Shown piece by piece: positions 39,519-48,522 of a stretch of DNA of 55,005 nucleotides (position 1 is the stretch's first letter; the number at the start of each line of letters is the position of its first letter). Origin of the DNA: CAZBRS01 sp964494475. Lineage in GTDB: Bacteria; Myxococcota_A; UBA9042; CAZBRS01. Made by a program: the position numbers and the translations under genes. Location of the stretch: contig CAZBRS010000042.1 of assembly GCA_964494475.1 (NCBI GenBank), positions 1 to 55,005 of the forward strand. Direction: 5' to 3'. A model generated the notes under the pieces. That model was not told the DNA's origin and searched no databases. It saw nothing but the letters and a program-made list of their open reading frames with translations.

Positions 39519-41384
39519 ATGCAACCGCGCCAGGACCCGTCGTGCCGCCGGTGGCTTCTCCTGATCACGCTCGCGTTCGTCGTGGCGTGCGCGTCCACGG
39601 GCCCTTCGACAGCGCCGCGTACCGCCTCGCCCTCCGGGGAGGCGCAGCCGGGCGAGTTCTCGATCCTCTTCTCGGATCAGAAGCCTGGACCCCTCCGTGA
39701 CGCCCTCGCCACGCACGCAAAATGTTATGTGATTACTGCAAAAATGGGAAATTCTCTCTTCAAGACCCATGACGCGTTCGCGAGCGAGATCGTCTGCGTC
39801 GAGTCCACGCTGGTCGAGGGGTTGAAGAAGCAGCCCGGACCCCTGGACCCCTCCTTCGAGGGGCTGGTCGCGGCGCACGACGCGGGTTACATCAACGAAT
39901 ACGTCCTCGTGAACTACCACAACCCCGAGTGGAAGGTGCCGTTGCTCCCGCGCGCCAAGCCCGACGACCGGAAGTTCGACATCGCGGGCTACTGGGCGTG
40001 GGCCGTCAAGAACCTGCAGGGCCGCGGGACACCTGCTCTTCCGTTCGTGATCCACGAAGGCTCGCCGCGCCACGTCGAGAACGCGATGCCCCGCACGGTA
40101 CCGCAGCATCCGCGGCAGGCCGAGGTCAAACGGGCCTACGACGCGGTGCTGGCCGGCGGCGACTGTGCGCCCCATCGAGACCTGCTCGAGTCGGTTGCGG
40201 GTTCCTGGCCTCGCGAGAAGGAGCGCCTCGCCACGAACGAGCCCGTCCTCCAGAGCTCGTCGGGCGAACGAGTCGCCGTCGTGCCGCGCGGGCGCGGGCG
40301 CGTCGTGGCGTTCTCCAGACTGCCCGAGTACTTCGAGTACCTGGCCTCGATCCCCGTTGATCGGGAGGCTCAGCCCATCCCCATCCTGGCCTCGACCACG
40401 ATCGCCCAGGCCACGGAGGGCGCGCTCGTGTGCGCGAACCGTTCGGGAAGCTCTCCCCGGCGTTGGCTCGAGTACGCCGTCGACATGAACCCCGTGTTCG
40501 AAGAAAGCGCTCGCTCGATTCGAGCGACCGCCGAGGCGGCCTCGGAGGCCCCCGAATGCCCGTCTCGCGACACGGACCCCGCGCCACGGTGCGCCGAGGC
40601 GACGCCGCCGACCTATGGCCATCGCCCCGAGGAGCCCCTGGAGATCGGAACGGCGGGGGCGGGGACCGTCCTGTGGTTCGACCGATTGCTCTGTGCGAGC
40701 GGCGCGAAGCCCGATGTTCGTCGGATCGGCGCGGCCGGTCACCCCGTGACGCCGTCCCGGGCGACGGGGTCCCTCGCGTTGGGGGCTGCGGGCGCGACGA
40801 GCGAGCTGTTGGATCGCTGGGAGGTTCGCTGTCCGGGCGAGGCCGAGCCCCGGACCCTCTACACCAACATGTACCGCTGCGGACTGATCTGTCCGCCGCC
40901 GCCGTTCCGCGTCCTCTCCTCGGCCACGCAGCGACGGCTCGGCGAGAGCGATGCCCGGAGGCGTGACCAGAAATGGGCCGCGGCGCTGGCGTTCCTGGAC
41001 GACGTGCCCGAGCTGGAGCAGGGCCTCGAGCCCGTCCTTCTTCAACGAGCCCGGGCTCTCGCGAGCGTCGGGCGTCACCAGGACGCGGAGGCGGCCTACG
41101 GCCGGGCGCTCGCGCTCGACCGCGACGACGTTGACGCCAGGTTGGGCCAGGCCAAGGCCAAGCGGGAGCTCGGCGACGAGGCCTTCTACGCGCGCGTGGT
41201 CGTCGAACTGGCCGCGAGCGTCTCCGCCGACCACGACCTGTACGCCGAGATCCAGTGCGCTGCCGGCCTCGCGCTTCGCAAGGGGGGCCGCGTCGGCGAA
41301 GGCGAGGCGAAGGTCGAGGAGGCCTGCGCCGAAGGGTACGTGCCCTGCTGCAGCCTCCGGCAGAGGGAAAGCGCGAAGGAGTGA
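39519..41384 (+). CDS. large lipoprotein of unknown function with C-terminal TPRs
   Basis: A 621-residue protein. ATG 39519 has GAGGAG 8 nt upstream and lies after the predicted transcription start. The signal ends VVACAST, a lipobox. The first 450 residues are unrecognised; they contain ATHAKCYVITAKMGNSLFKTH, YVLVNYHNPEWKVPLL and VVPRGRGRVVAFSRLPEYFEYL. The C-terminus holds TPR-like helices (LQRARALASVGRHQDAEAAYGRALALD) and ends with a Cys-containing repeat. Codon use in the first part is less G/C-biased than the neighbours (AAATGTTATGTGATTACTG near 39720), which hints at a different origin. It has its own promoter. Confidence 0.8.
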   Translation: MQPRQDPSCRRWLLLITLAFVVACASTGPSTAPRTASPSGEAQPGEFSILFSDQKPGPLRDALATHAKCYVITAKMGNSLFKTHDAFASEIVCVESTLVEGLKKQPGPLDPSFEGLVAAHDAGYINEYVLVNYHNPEWKVPLLPRAKPDDRKFDIAGYWAWAVKNLQGRGTPALPFVIHEGSPRHVENAMPRTVPQHPRQAEVKRAYDAVLAGGDCAPHRDLLESVAGSWPREKERLATNEPVLQSSSGERVAVVPRGRGRVVAFSRLPEYFEYLASIPVDREAQPIPILASTTIAQATEGALVCANRSGSSPRRWLEYAVDMNPVFEESARSIRATAEAASEAPECPSRDTDPAPRCAEATPPTYGHRPEEPLEIGTAGAGTVLWFDRLLCASGAKPDVRRIGAAGHPVTPSRATGSLALGAAGATSELLDRWEVRCPGEAEPRTLYTNMYRCGLICPPPPFRVLSSATQRRLGESDARRRDQKWAAALAFLDDVPELEQGLEPVLLQRARALASVGRHQDAEAAYGRALALDRDDVDARLGQAKAKRELGDEAFYARVVVELAASVSADHDLYAEIQCAAGLALRKGGRVGEGEAKVEEACAEGYVPCCSLRQRESAKE

Positions 41385-41408
41385 TTGTCGGGGCGACGGC
41401 CCTTCTCG

Positions 41409-41437
41409 TTGCGCGCGAGCCCGGTTGCCGGTAGCCT
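41409..41437 (+). promoter_or_regulatory. candidate promoter for the Fe-S protein
   Basis: TTGCGC and TAGCCT are separated by 17 nt; start near 41444, leader of about 17 nt carrying GGAGGG. Confidence 0.5.
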
Positions 41438-41460
41438 GGGGGCCTCCTCGGAGGGCTCCC

Positions 41461-42771
41461 GTGGGACACACGCTGGCAACCGATCGCGAATACCAGCTGC
41501 TCCAGCAGCGTCTCGACACGTCGCTCACGGGGGCGCCGGACTCGCCGGCGTTCCTGAAGATCCTGAAGATCCTGTTCCGCCCCGAGGACGCCGACCTGGC
41601 GCTCCGCCTGCCGTTGTCGCTGAAGCCGCTGTCGGCGGTGGCGCGGGAGACGGGGATGGACCCGGCCGAGCTGGACCGCCGCGTCACCGAGATGGCGCGG
41701 CGCGGGCTGGTGCTCGACCTCGAGCTCGGCGGCCGGCGCTACGCGATCCTGGCGCCCGTGGTGATCGGGTTCTTCGAGTTCACCTACATGCGCACGCGCG
41801 ACGACCTGCCCATGCAGGAGCTGTCGGAGTTGTTCGAGCAGTACATGCTGCGCGACGGCCTGGCCCAGACGGCGTTCGCCGGCCAGACGCAGTTGGGGCG
41901 CGCCCTGGTGCGCGAGGAGGCCCTGGCCGAGGGCGACTTCACCGAGGTGCTCGACTGGGAGCGCCTGTCGGCCATCGTGCGCGACGCGAAGGTGATCGGC
42001 CTGGCCCTGTGTGCCTGCCGCCACCACGCCAGCCACCTGGGCAAGGCCTGTGACCGACCCCTGCAGACCTGCATGACCTTCGACCACGGGGCCCAGCCGA
42101 TGATCAAGGCCGGCCTGGCCGAGGCCATCACCCACGACGAGGCCCTGCGCATCCTGGCCGAGTGCAAGGAAGCCGGGCTGGTGCAGGTGGTCGACAACGT
42201 CAAGAAGCGCCCCACGTTCCTATGCAATTGCTGCGGGTGCTGTTGCGGCATGCTGCAGGCCATCAAGACGTGCAACCAGAAGGGCGCGGTGGTCACCTCG
42301 AACTGGGAGGCCACCGTCGACGCCACCACGTGCGACGGCTGCGGCAAGTGCGTGAAGGCCTGCCCCGTGGGCGCGCTGGCGCTGGTCAAGGAGGTGCGCG
42401 AGGGCAAGAAGCGCGCGCGCGCCGAGGTCGACCGCACGCTCTGCCTGGGCTGCGGCGTGTGCAAGCCGACCTGCGTCAAGACCGGCGCGCTGACCATGAC
42501 GGCGCGCCCCCAGCGCGTCTACACCCCCGAGAGCGCCTTCGACAAGGCCGTGGCCATGGCCATCGAGCGCGGCAAGCTGGGCGCCATGCTGGCCGAGTCG
42601 ACGCCCGACGCGTGGGGCCCCCGGGCCTTCGCGCGCATCGTGGGCGCCCTGGAGCGCACGGCCCCCTACAAGGCCGCCATGGCCGTCAAGCCGCTGAAGT
42701 CGGCCTTCCTGAACGGGTTGGTGGCCGCCGCCAAGGCCGGGGCGGGCAAGTCGGGCAGGTCGCTCGCCTGA
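41461..42771 (+). CDS. winged-helix plus double 4Fe-4S ferredoxin-domain protein
   Basis: A 436-residue cytosolic protein starting GTG 41461, with GGAGGG five nt upstream. Residues about 20-110 look like a winged-helix/MarR-like domain (LPLSLKPLSAVARETGMDPAELDRRVTEMARRGLV). Next come Cys motifs CACRHHASHLGKACDRPLQTC and CNCCGCCCGML, then two ferredoxin motifs: CDGCGKCVKACPVGAL (from residue 291) and CLGCGVCKPTCVKTGAL (from 328). It probably carries two 4Fe-4S clusters and could be a redox-responsive electron carrier. The same architecture is common in anaerobic and deltaproteobacterial genomes, but its partner is unknown. It is convergent to the Cys-rich protein at 42784. Confidence 0.9.
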   Translation: MGHTLATDREYQLLQQRLDTSLTGAPDSPAFLKILKILFRPEDADLALRLPLSLKPLSAVARETGMDPAELDRRVTEMARRGLVLDLELGGRRYAILAPVVIGFFEFTYMRTRDDLPMQELSELFEQYMLRDGLAQTAFAGQTQLGRALVREEALAEGDFTEVLDWERLSAIVRDAKVIGLALCACRHHASHLGKACDRPLQTCMTFDHGAQPMIKAGLAEAITHDEALRILAECKEAGLVQVVDNVKKRPTFLCNCCGCCCGMLQAIKTCNQKGAVVTSNWEATVDATTCDGCGKCVKACPVGALALVKEVREGKKRARAEVDRTLCLGCGVCKPTCVKTGALTMTARPQRVYTPESAFDKAVAMAIERGKLGAMLAESTPDAWGPRAFARIVGALERTAPYKAAMAVKPLKSAFLNGLVAAAKAGAGKSGRSLA

Positions 42772-42783
42772 CACCGGTCGTCG

Positions 42784-43482
42784 TCACAAGTTGCCGGCTG
42801 CGCCCACGCAGATGCCCACCAGGTGGCACGGCATCTCGCAAGGCGGGGCGGCCATCGCGCACGGCGGGCAGATCGTCTGGAGCTCGCAGAACTGGCCGTA
42901 CCCGCACTGTCCATCGCTCGTGCAGCCGGTCTCGCACCCTTCGTCGACCAGGCCGTCGCAGTCGTCGTCCAGGCCGTTGTCGCACACCTCGGCGTCGGTG
43001 CACCCCGCGGCGCACGTGCCGGCCCGGTCCGCCATCAGGCACAGGGCGCCGGGCGGGCAGACGATGGCGCCCTCGCACGCCTCCTCGTTGGCGCAGTCAC
43101 CGTCGGTCCAGCAGGAGCCGTCCTTCAGCGCGCACACGCCCGTTCCGCAGGGCGGAACGCCGATGACGCACTGCGTGGGCGTCCCGTCGTCGCCGAAGAC
43201 CAGGGGCACGACGCAGGTCTCCCACTCGGCGCAGTCGGCGTCGAGGGCGCACGCCGTCGTGGCGGAGCAATGGAAGACGCACTCGGCCTCCTCGCACCAC
43301 CAGTCGCCCACGCAGTTGACGGCGGGCGCGAGGCCGCCGCAGTCGGCGTCGGTCAGGCAGAAGACCTCGCCGGGCCCGTTGGGCTCGCAGATCGGTTCCG
43401 TCGCGCCCGGCACCAGCGCGACGGCGAGGGTGAGGCTCGCGAGGACCACCGCGCTCCGAAGAAAGTACGGCGTATGACTCAT
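42784..43482 (-). CDS. exported Cys-rich protein with one MopE-type motif
   Basis: A 232-residue protein starting at ATG 43482. The signal peptide MSHTPYFLRSAVVLASLTLAVALVPGA has no clear lipobox. The mature part is Cys-rich (about 30 Cys), with units such as CLTDADCGGLAPAVNCVG, CALDADCAEWETC and CWTDGDCANEEAC. One MopE-like EVCDNGLDDDCDGLVDEGC near residue 170 suggests metal binding. It may be surface-exposed. It is divergent from the metallophosphoesterase gene. Confidence 0.87.
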   Translation of the reverse strand: MSHTPYFLRSAVVLASLTLAVALVPGATEPICEPNGPGEVFCLTDADCGGLAPAVNCVGDWWCEEAECVFHCSATTACALDADCAEWETCVVPLVFGDDGTPTQCVIGVPPCGTGVCALKDGSCWTDGDCANEEACEGAIVCPPGALCLMADRAGTCAAGCTDAEVCDNGLDDDCDGLVDEGCETGCTSDGQCGYGQFCELQTICPPCAMAAPPCEMPCHLVGICVGAAGNL

Positions 43483-43602
43483 GGAGCCCTCCTGCGTACC
43501 CGCGGTTGTCGTTCATTGAAAAGATAAGGCCCGACGACGAAAAATCCATCCGCTATTCGTGGTATCCTGCGCCAGGTGTCCTGGCGCGACGGGAGCCCCC
43601 CC

Positions 43603-45027
43603 ATGCCCAACCGCTACCTGGTCCTTTCGGATCTGCACCTGGCCGACGTCGAGGATCACCCCGACGGCTGGAAGTTCTACAAGAGCCGGCGCTTCGTGGT
43701 CGACGCCGAGTTGGCCGAGGTGCTGGCTCGTGGCGTCGCCGAGACCCCGGAGGGCGACCGCCTGGTGCTGATCCTGAACGGCGACGTGTTCGACTTCGAC
43801 CTGGTGGCGTCGGTGCCTGTCGAGGCGCCGTGGCCGATCAGCCGGCTCGAGCGCTGGCGTGGGCTCGACGCGACGGCCGAGCGCTCGGCGTGGAAGCTGT
43901 CGACCATCCTGACCCACCACCCCGTCTTCGTGGGCGCGTTGGTCGACGTGCTGGCGGCGGGGCACGAGGTCGTCTACGTGCTCGGCAACCACGATCGCGA
44001 GTTCGACTTTCCCGAGGTGCAGCGCGTGCTGCTGGACGCGCTGACGGCCGACGCGGCAGGGCGGGGCGTGACCCTCCCGACCGCGACCTTCCGCTTCGAG
44101 CCCTGGTTCTACCACGTGCCCGGCGAGATCTACGCCGAGCACGGCCACCAGTACGATGTGTACTCGTCGCTTCGCTACGTGCTGGCTCCCCGCGTGACGC
44201 TCGGCGGTGAGGAGCAGATCGCGCTGCCCATGGGGAACCTGTCGAACCGCTTCCTCATGTCCCGCATGGGCTTCTTCAATCCGCACGTGGGCGAGTTCAT
44301 CCTGAACGTCTTCCGCTACCTCGCCCACTGGCTGCGCTACTACGCCTTCACGAAGCGCGGCATCCTGGTGCCGTGGCTGATGGGCAGCCTGCGGGTGGTG
44401 GCCCGCATCGTCGACACGCGGCGTCGGCTGCTCCAGGCTCCCCCCGACTACCAGCAGCGCGTGCGTGCCTACGGGGCGAGGCAGGGGCTCGACCCGGCGC
44501 AGATCGACGCGCTGCAGGGCCTGCAGCAGGAGCCCATCGCGAATCGGCTCTTCCGCCTGGTCCGCGAGCTGTGGCTCGATCGCCTGGTGATCGCGCTGGC
44601 GCTGATCATCGGCACGGTCACCCTGGCGCTGGTCCCCATCCCGTTGTGGATCAAGCTGATGCTGCCGCTCAGCGCCTTTCCCCTGGCCTTCCTGATCTAC
44701 GAAACGCTGGCGCGCGACGAGTCCATCTTCGCCATCGAGAAGCGCCTGCCCCGCATGGCGGGCCACATCGCCGATCTGCTACGGGTGCCCGTGGTGACGT
44801 TCGGGCACGTGCACGTTCCGCGCCTCGTGCCCCTCGACGTGGGCCGCACCTTCGTCGACACGGGGACGTGGGCGCCCATGACCGCCTTCGACGAGCGGGG
44901 CCGCACCTCGCCGGGCTACCGCAACGTGCTGCAGGTCCGGTTTCGAGACGGGGCGGCGCGCCTGACCTACGGCTGCGCCCCCCGCACGTTCGTCGAGCGC
45001 CGCAAGGGTCCGCCTCGACGGCGGTGA
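43603..45027 (+). CDS. membrane-associated calcineurin-like metallophosphoesterase
   Basis: A 474-residue protein. ATG 43603 is chosen because GGGAG lies just upstream and the metal motif starts soon after: LSDLHLAD (Asp10, His12), LNGDVFDF, GNHDREF, HGHQYD and FGHVHVPR, the full set for a two-metal phosphoesterase. An insertion of about 150 residues contains a hydrophobic segment (LVIALALIIGTVTLALVPIPLWIKLMLPL), so the enzyme is probably membrane-bound. The order is similar to UDP-2,3-diacylglucosamine hydrolase (LpxH-like), but the substrate is unproven. Confidence 0.9.
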   Translation: MPNRYLVLSDLHLADVEDHPDGWKFYKSRRFVVDAELAEVLARGVAETPEGDRLVLILNGDVFDFDLVASVPVEAPWPISRLERWRGLDATAERSAWKLSTILTHHPVFVGALVDVLAAGHEVVYVLGNHDREFDFPEVQRVLLDALTADAAGRGVTLPTATFRFEPWFYHVPGEIYAEHGHQYDVYSSLRYVLAPRVTLGGEEQIALPMGNLSNRFLMSRMGFFNPHVGEFILNVFRYLAHWLRYYAFTKRGILVPWLMGSLRVVARIVDTRRRLLQAPPDYQQRVRAYGARQGLDPAQIDALQGLQQEPIANRLFRLVRELWLDRLVIALALIIGTVTLALVPIPLWIKLMLPLSAFPLAFLIYETLARDESIFAIEKRLPRMAGHIADLLRVPVVTFGHVHVPRLVPLDVGRTFVDTGTWAPMTAFDERGRTSPGYRNVLQVRFRDGAARLTYGCAPRTFVERRKGPPRRR

Positions 45028-45060
45028 CGGCGCGCTCGAAAACGGGGTCCCGCGCCCGGC

Positions 45061-45089
45061 TTGCCTCTCCCTCCGATTTCCGCTACAGC
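45061..45089 (+). promoter_or_regulatory. candidate promoter for the Cys-rich lipoprotein after the gap
   Basis: TTGCCT and TACAGC are separated by 17 nt. It lies on the left contig of the gap; the gene body is on the right contig. Confidence 0.45.
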
Positions 45090-45111
45090 TTGATGCGAAA
45101 TCTCCATTCGA

Positions 45112-45321
45112 GGGGGCGGGATCATGACCAGGCGATCGGTCGGCTGGCTGCTGCTGGGTTTGGTGCNNNNNNNNNNNNNNNNNNNNNNNNNNNNNNNNNN
45201 NNNNNNNNNNNNNNNNNNNNNNNNNNNNNNNNNNNNNNNNNNNNNNNNNNNNNNNNNNNNNNNNNNGGGGGCGGGATCATGACCAGGCGATCGGTCGGCT
45301 GGCTGCTGCTGGGTTTGGTGC
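45112..45321. repeat. exact 55-nt duplication flanking an N run
   Basis: Bases 45112-45166 and 45267-45321 are identical and both carry the start of the same gene. This looks like two contig ends with a shared k-mer of 55 joined without merging, not a biological repeat. Confidence 0.85.
45167..45266. other. scaffold gap (100 N)
   Basis: Exactly 100 undetermined bases, the default size for an unknown gap. With the flanking duplication the true gap is probably zero or negative. Confidence 0.95.
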
Positions 45322-46931
45322 TGCTCGGGCTCGCGGCCTGCGGCGGCGACGGCAAGAAGACCCGCGAGTCGTGCGACGTCGACGCCGACTGCACGGGCGG
45401 CGCGTGCTTCGAGGACGTGTGCTACACCGCGTGCGCCGACCAGAGCGCGTGCGCCGCCGACGAACTGTGCGTGGCCAAGGATCGCGGCGACGACGCCGTC
45501 GACCTGTGCGTGGTGGCGGCCGACTTCGCGCCGTGCACGACGATCGACGACTGCCGCACCCTGGTGCCTGCGGCGTGCCAGGCGGCGACGTGCCTGGAAG
45601 GCGGCACCTGCGGCTACCAGGCGGCCGAGCCCGGAGCGTCCTGCGACCTGGGCGACGCGCTGGGCGAGTGCAACGCCGAGGGGGCGTGCGAGGCCCTGCT
45701 GGACTGCGGCGACGGGGAGTGCGGAGAAGGCGAGAGCTGCTCGACGTGTCCGGCGGACTGCGACGCGTGTCCCGGCTGCACGACCGTCGCCGACTGCGTC
45801 GACGTGGTCGTGCCCGCGTGCTACAGCTCGGTCTGCGGCGTCGACGGCCAGTGCGGCGTCGCGGTCGTGGACGACGGCGCCACGTGCGAGTCCGACGGCG
45901 TCACGGGCGAGTGCCGGCAGGGCGCGTGCGTGACGGAGACGCCGCCCCCGTGCGGCGACGGCGTCTGCGCCGCGAACGACGACGAGGACTGCGCCACGTG
46001 TGCCCCCGACTGCGGCTGCCCCACGGGTCAGACCTGCTCCGAGCAGGGCGTGTGCACCGGGTGCGAGCCGGTCTGCGGGGCCAGGGAGTGCGGCGACGAC
46101 GGCTGCGGCGGCGTCTGCGGGCAGTGCTCCGGCGCCCAGACGTGCAACGCCGACGGCCAGTGCGAGGCCTCCGGCGTGGTGTGCGGCGACGGCTCGTGCG
46201 GAGCGGGCGAGGACTGCACGAATTGCTCCCTCGACTGCCCGAGCTGCGTGGCGGGCTACGCCTGGATCTTCGACGACCAGGTGACCACGGGCTTCAGCAC
46301 CGACCTCACGGCCGACCCGTGGCAGGCGCCCATCGCCGTCGAGGCGGTCGAGGGCGGGCCCACCTTCCTGGGCCCGTTCGGCAAGCAGGTCGTGAAGGTG
46401 AGCCTCGGCGCTGAGCCGATGACGGGGGTCCTGCCGCCCCTCGACGCCATCCCCACCACCGACCTGCCCGGGCACGACACGGTCAGGGTCACGTTCGACC
46501 TCCTGATCGTCAACACCTGGCACGGCGAGGGGGTCACCACCGACGCCCTCGACGACAGCGCCCCCGATTCGTTCCTGGTCGAGGCGCCCGGCACCAACCT
46601 GGCCCGTTCCTGGAGCTTCTCCAACTGTCCCGGCACGATCCAGAGCTACCCGGACGTCTTCGGCGCGGCGCAGAACGCGCCCAAGACGGGCGCCCTCGAC
46701 ACGCAACCGCTCGGCCTCGGCTCCGGCGCCGAGTGCGGCGACGCCATCTACCGCGTCAGCTTCGAGTTCGCGCACACGGCGCCGTCCCTCGAGCTGCGCT
46801 TCACCGGCGACCTGACCGAGCCCGCCGCCACCGAGGGCTTCGGTACCATGACCCTGGCCGACGAGAGCTGGGGGTTGGACAACGTGAAGATCGAGCTATT
46901 GACCGTGGGCGGCGCCGCTCCGACGCTCTGA
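45279..46931 (+). CDS. Cys-rich lipoprotein with C-terminal beta domain
   Basis: A 550-residue protein starting at ATG 45279, the copy after the gap. A first copy of the start at 45124 belongs to the same gene if the contigs overlap. The signal ends LGLAACGG, a lipobox. Residues about 30-325 are Cys repeats (CDVDADCTGGACFEDVC, CGDGECGEGESCSTCPADCDAC, CGDGSCGAGEDCTNCSLDC). The last 220 residues (YAWIFDDQVTTGFSTDL to DNVKIELLTVGG) look like a jelly-roll domain. The C-terminal strand DNVKIEL matches similar lipoproteins here. It is probably a surface protein; function is unknown. Confidence 0.85.
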   Translation: MTRRSVGWLLLGLVLLGLAACGGDGKKTRESCDVDADCTGGACFEDVCYTACADQSACAADELCVAKDRGDDAVDLCVVAADFAPCTTIDDCRTLVPAACQAATCLEGGTCGYQAAEPGASCDLGDALGECNAEGACEALLDCGDGECGEGESCSTCPADCDACPGCTTVADCVDVVVPACYSSVCGVDGQCGVAVVDDGATCESDGVTGECRQGACVTETPPPCGDGVCAANDDEDCATCAPDCGCPTGQTCSEQGVCTGCEPVCGARECGDDGCGGVCGQCSGAQTCNADGQCEASGVVCGDGSCGAGEDCTNCSLDCPSCVAGYAWIFDDQVTTGFSTDLTADPWQAPIAVEAVEGGPTFLGPFGKQVVKVSLGAEPMTGVLPPLDAIPTTDLPGHDTVRVTFDLLIVNTWHGEGVTTDALDDSAPDSFLVEAPGTNLARSWSFSNCPGTIQSYPDVFGAAQNAPKTGALDTQPLGLGSGAECGDAIYRVSFEFAHTAPSLELRFTGDLTEPAATEGFGTMTLADESWGLDNVKIELLTVGGAAPTL

Positions 46932-46932
46932 T

Positions 46933-47040
46933 TCACCCCTCGTCGCCGAGGGCCCACGACCTGGCGGCGTCGAGGTCCGCGAAGGTCTCGGACTCGTAGC
47001 CGCCCCAGGCTCGGCCGAAGATGTGATAGACGCGGTCCAA
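46933..47040 (-). other. possible small gene or orphan C-terminal fragment
   Basis: A minus-strand reading frame from TTG 47040 gives 35 residues including VYHIFGRAWGGYESETFADL and ends at TGA 46933-46935. The pattern resembles the C-terminus of STAS/SpoIIAA-like proteins, but there is no clear ribosome-binding site. It lies right behind the ATP-grasp gene and may be a remnant or a real short protein. Confidence 0.3.
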
Positions 47041-47082
47041 TCCGCTGGCCGCAAGGGGTTGGCGCCGGTCACGCCGCCGGTG

Positions 47083-48480
47083 TCAGGCGCCCACGACCTT
47101 CGTCAGCAGGTGGTCCAGCATGGGTCCGGCCACGTCGATGCCCGCGGCCAGCGTGGCCTGGGCGAAGAAGCAGGGAAAGTTGGCCTCGAGCAGGTAGCAG
47201 CTGCCCCGGGGATCCACCAGCACGTCGACGCCCGCGAACTCGACGCCCTGGGCCTTCGTCGCCGCTACGGCGATGCGCGCAGCCTCGGCGGGCGGCGCCA
47301 GGCCGTAGTCGGCGGGGTCGCTGCTCGCGGCAGAGCGGAAGTCGCCCTCCTTCACGGGGTTCCGGTAGGCCGTCACGACCCGCTCGCCCACCACGACCAG
47401 TCGCCAGTGCATGGCGTCCGGCACGAACGCCGAGAGCCGCACGCGCTCGCCGCGGCCGAGCATCCAGTCCAGCAGGCCCGTGAGCCCGGGCAGCGAGTCG
47501 GCGCGCAGGGTTCCCACGCCCCCTTCTCCGCCCGGCACCTTGACCACCAGGGGGAATCCTCCCAGCCACTCGACCAGGCCAGGCAGCGCCTCGGGGGCGC
47601 GGGCCTGGATCCAGGCGAAGCGGGGCACCGGAAGGCCCGCCCGCTCGAAGACCAGGTCCTGCTCGATCGTCGCGCGCAGGGGGCCTGCCGGGTCGGTGTA
47701 GAAGGTCGCCACGCCCGGGCCGTACAGCAACGCTTCGGCGTGGCTGGAGGACCACGAGACCCCGGCGCGGTACAGCAGGCTGCCTGGAGGCAGCGCGCCG
47801 GTCCGCGGATCGACGCTGGCGCCGACCACCTGCTCGTACGCCAGTCCCCGGGCCTTCGCAGCTGCCCGCAGCGCGTCGAGCGTGGCGTCGGGCACCTCGG
47901 GGTCGACCACGCACACGATGGCGCGTCCCGTGGGCGCGGGGCCCGGGCCCAGGCGAACGGGGGAGCTCACGGGAGCGGCCTCCGCCGGCTCGCAGGCGCG
48001 CGCCGGGTCCCAGGCCCGCCAGGCGAGCGCCCGCGCCTCTCCATCGCGCAGAGGGCCCTGCGCCAGCGCGACGCGCAGGTCCCGCCGCCCGTCGCTGGTC
48101 GTCGTGCGCCAGGTGACGGTGCGTCCCTCCCGGCGTTCGATGCGCCGAGCCGGCGCCAGGCGGGGAAAGCGCAGGTCACCGCCCGGGCCCTCGTCCAGGA
48201 ACACGTGCGCTCGCGCCAGTACGGCCTCGTCCGAGTCCACGACGGCGGGCAGGGCCGGCCCCGCGGCTCGCCTCACCACCTGCCACGAGGTCCTCACGCC
48301 GGCGGGCAGGTTCCATGTCTCCACCAGGCGGGCGCTCAGGGCGTCGGTCAGCGCGCCCTCCGGGTGGGCGCCGTCCCCGTACCGCTCGGCGAGCGCCCAG
48401 AGCGCCGCGACCTCGGCGGGGGTCACCAACTCGTCGAGGGTCAGCGGCGCGAGCAGGGGAGGGCCGGGCTCGGCGTTCAT
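47083..48480 (-). CDS. ATP-grasp ligase with degenerate 2-oxoglutarate-oxygenase-like N-terminus
   Basis: A 465-residue protein starting ATG 48480. About residues 10-175 resemble the prolyl-4-hydroxylase fold (LTLDELVTPAEVAALWALAERY, HVFLDEGPGGDLRFP, PLRDGEARALAWRAWD), but the HxD and distal His iron ligands are not seen, so this part is probably non-catalytic. About 190-465 is an ATP-grasp domain with FPLVVKVPGGEGGVGTLR and VEFAGVDVLVDPRG, then LLEANFPCFF. RimK-like ATP-grasp enzymes join carboxylates to amines. The gene is 42 nt downstream of a Tat-exported protein and probably co-transcribed with it; a peptide-tailoring role is an inference. Confidence 0.82.
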   Translation of the reverse strand: MNAEPGPPLLAPLTLDELVTPAEVAALWALAERYGDGAHPEGALTDALSARLVETWNLPAGVRTSWQVVRRAAGPALPAVVDSDEAVLARAHVFLDEGPGGDLRFPRLAPARRIERREGRTVTWRTTTSDGRRDLRVALAQGPLRDGEARALAWRAWDPARACEPAEAAPVSSPVRLGPGPAPTGRAIVCVVDPEVPDATLDALRAAAKARGLAYEQVVGASVDPRTGALPPGSLLYRAGVSWSSSHAEALLYGPGVATFYTDPAGPLRATIEQDLVFERAGLPVPRFAWIQARAPEALPGLVEWLGGFPLVVKVPGGEGGVGTLRADSLPGLTGLLDWMLGRGERVRLSAFVPDAMHWRLVVVGERVVTAYRNPVKEGDFRSAASSDPADYGLAPPAEAARIAVAATKAQGVEFAGVDVLVDPRGSCYLLEANFPCFFAQATLAAGIDVAGPMLDHLLTKVVGA

Positions 48481-48522
48481 GCGGGGGGCCTCCGGACTAA
48501 CGGGAACCTTTCGGCGGGCCTG

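Noticed and set aside
45124..45166. Separate short gene start before the N run
   Set aside because: It is the identical 55-nt contig-end copy of the gene start at 45279.
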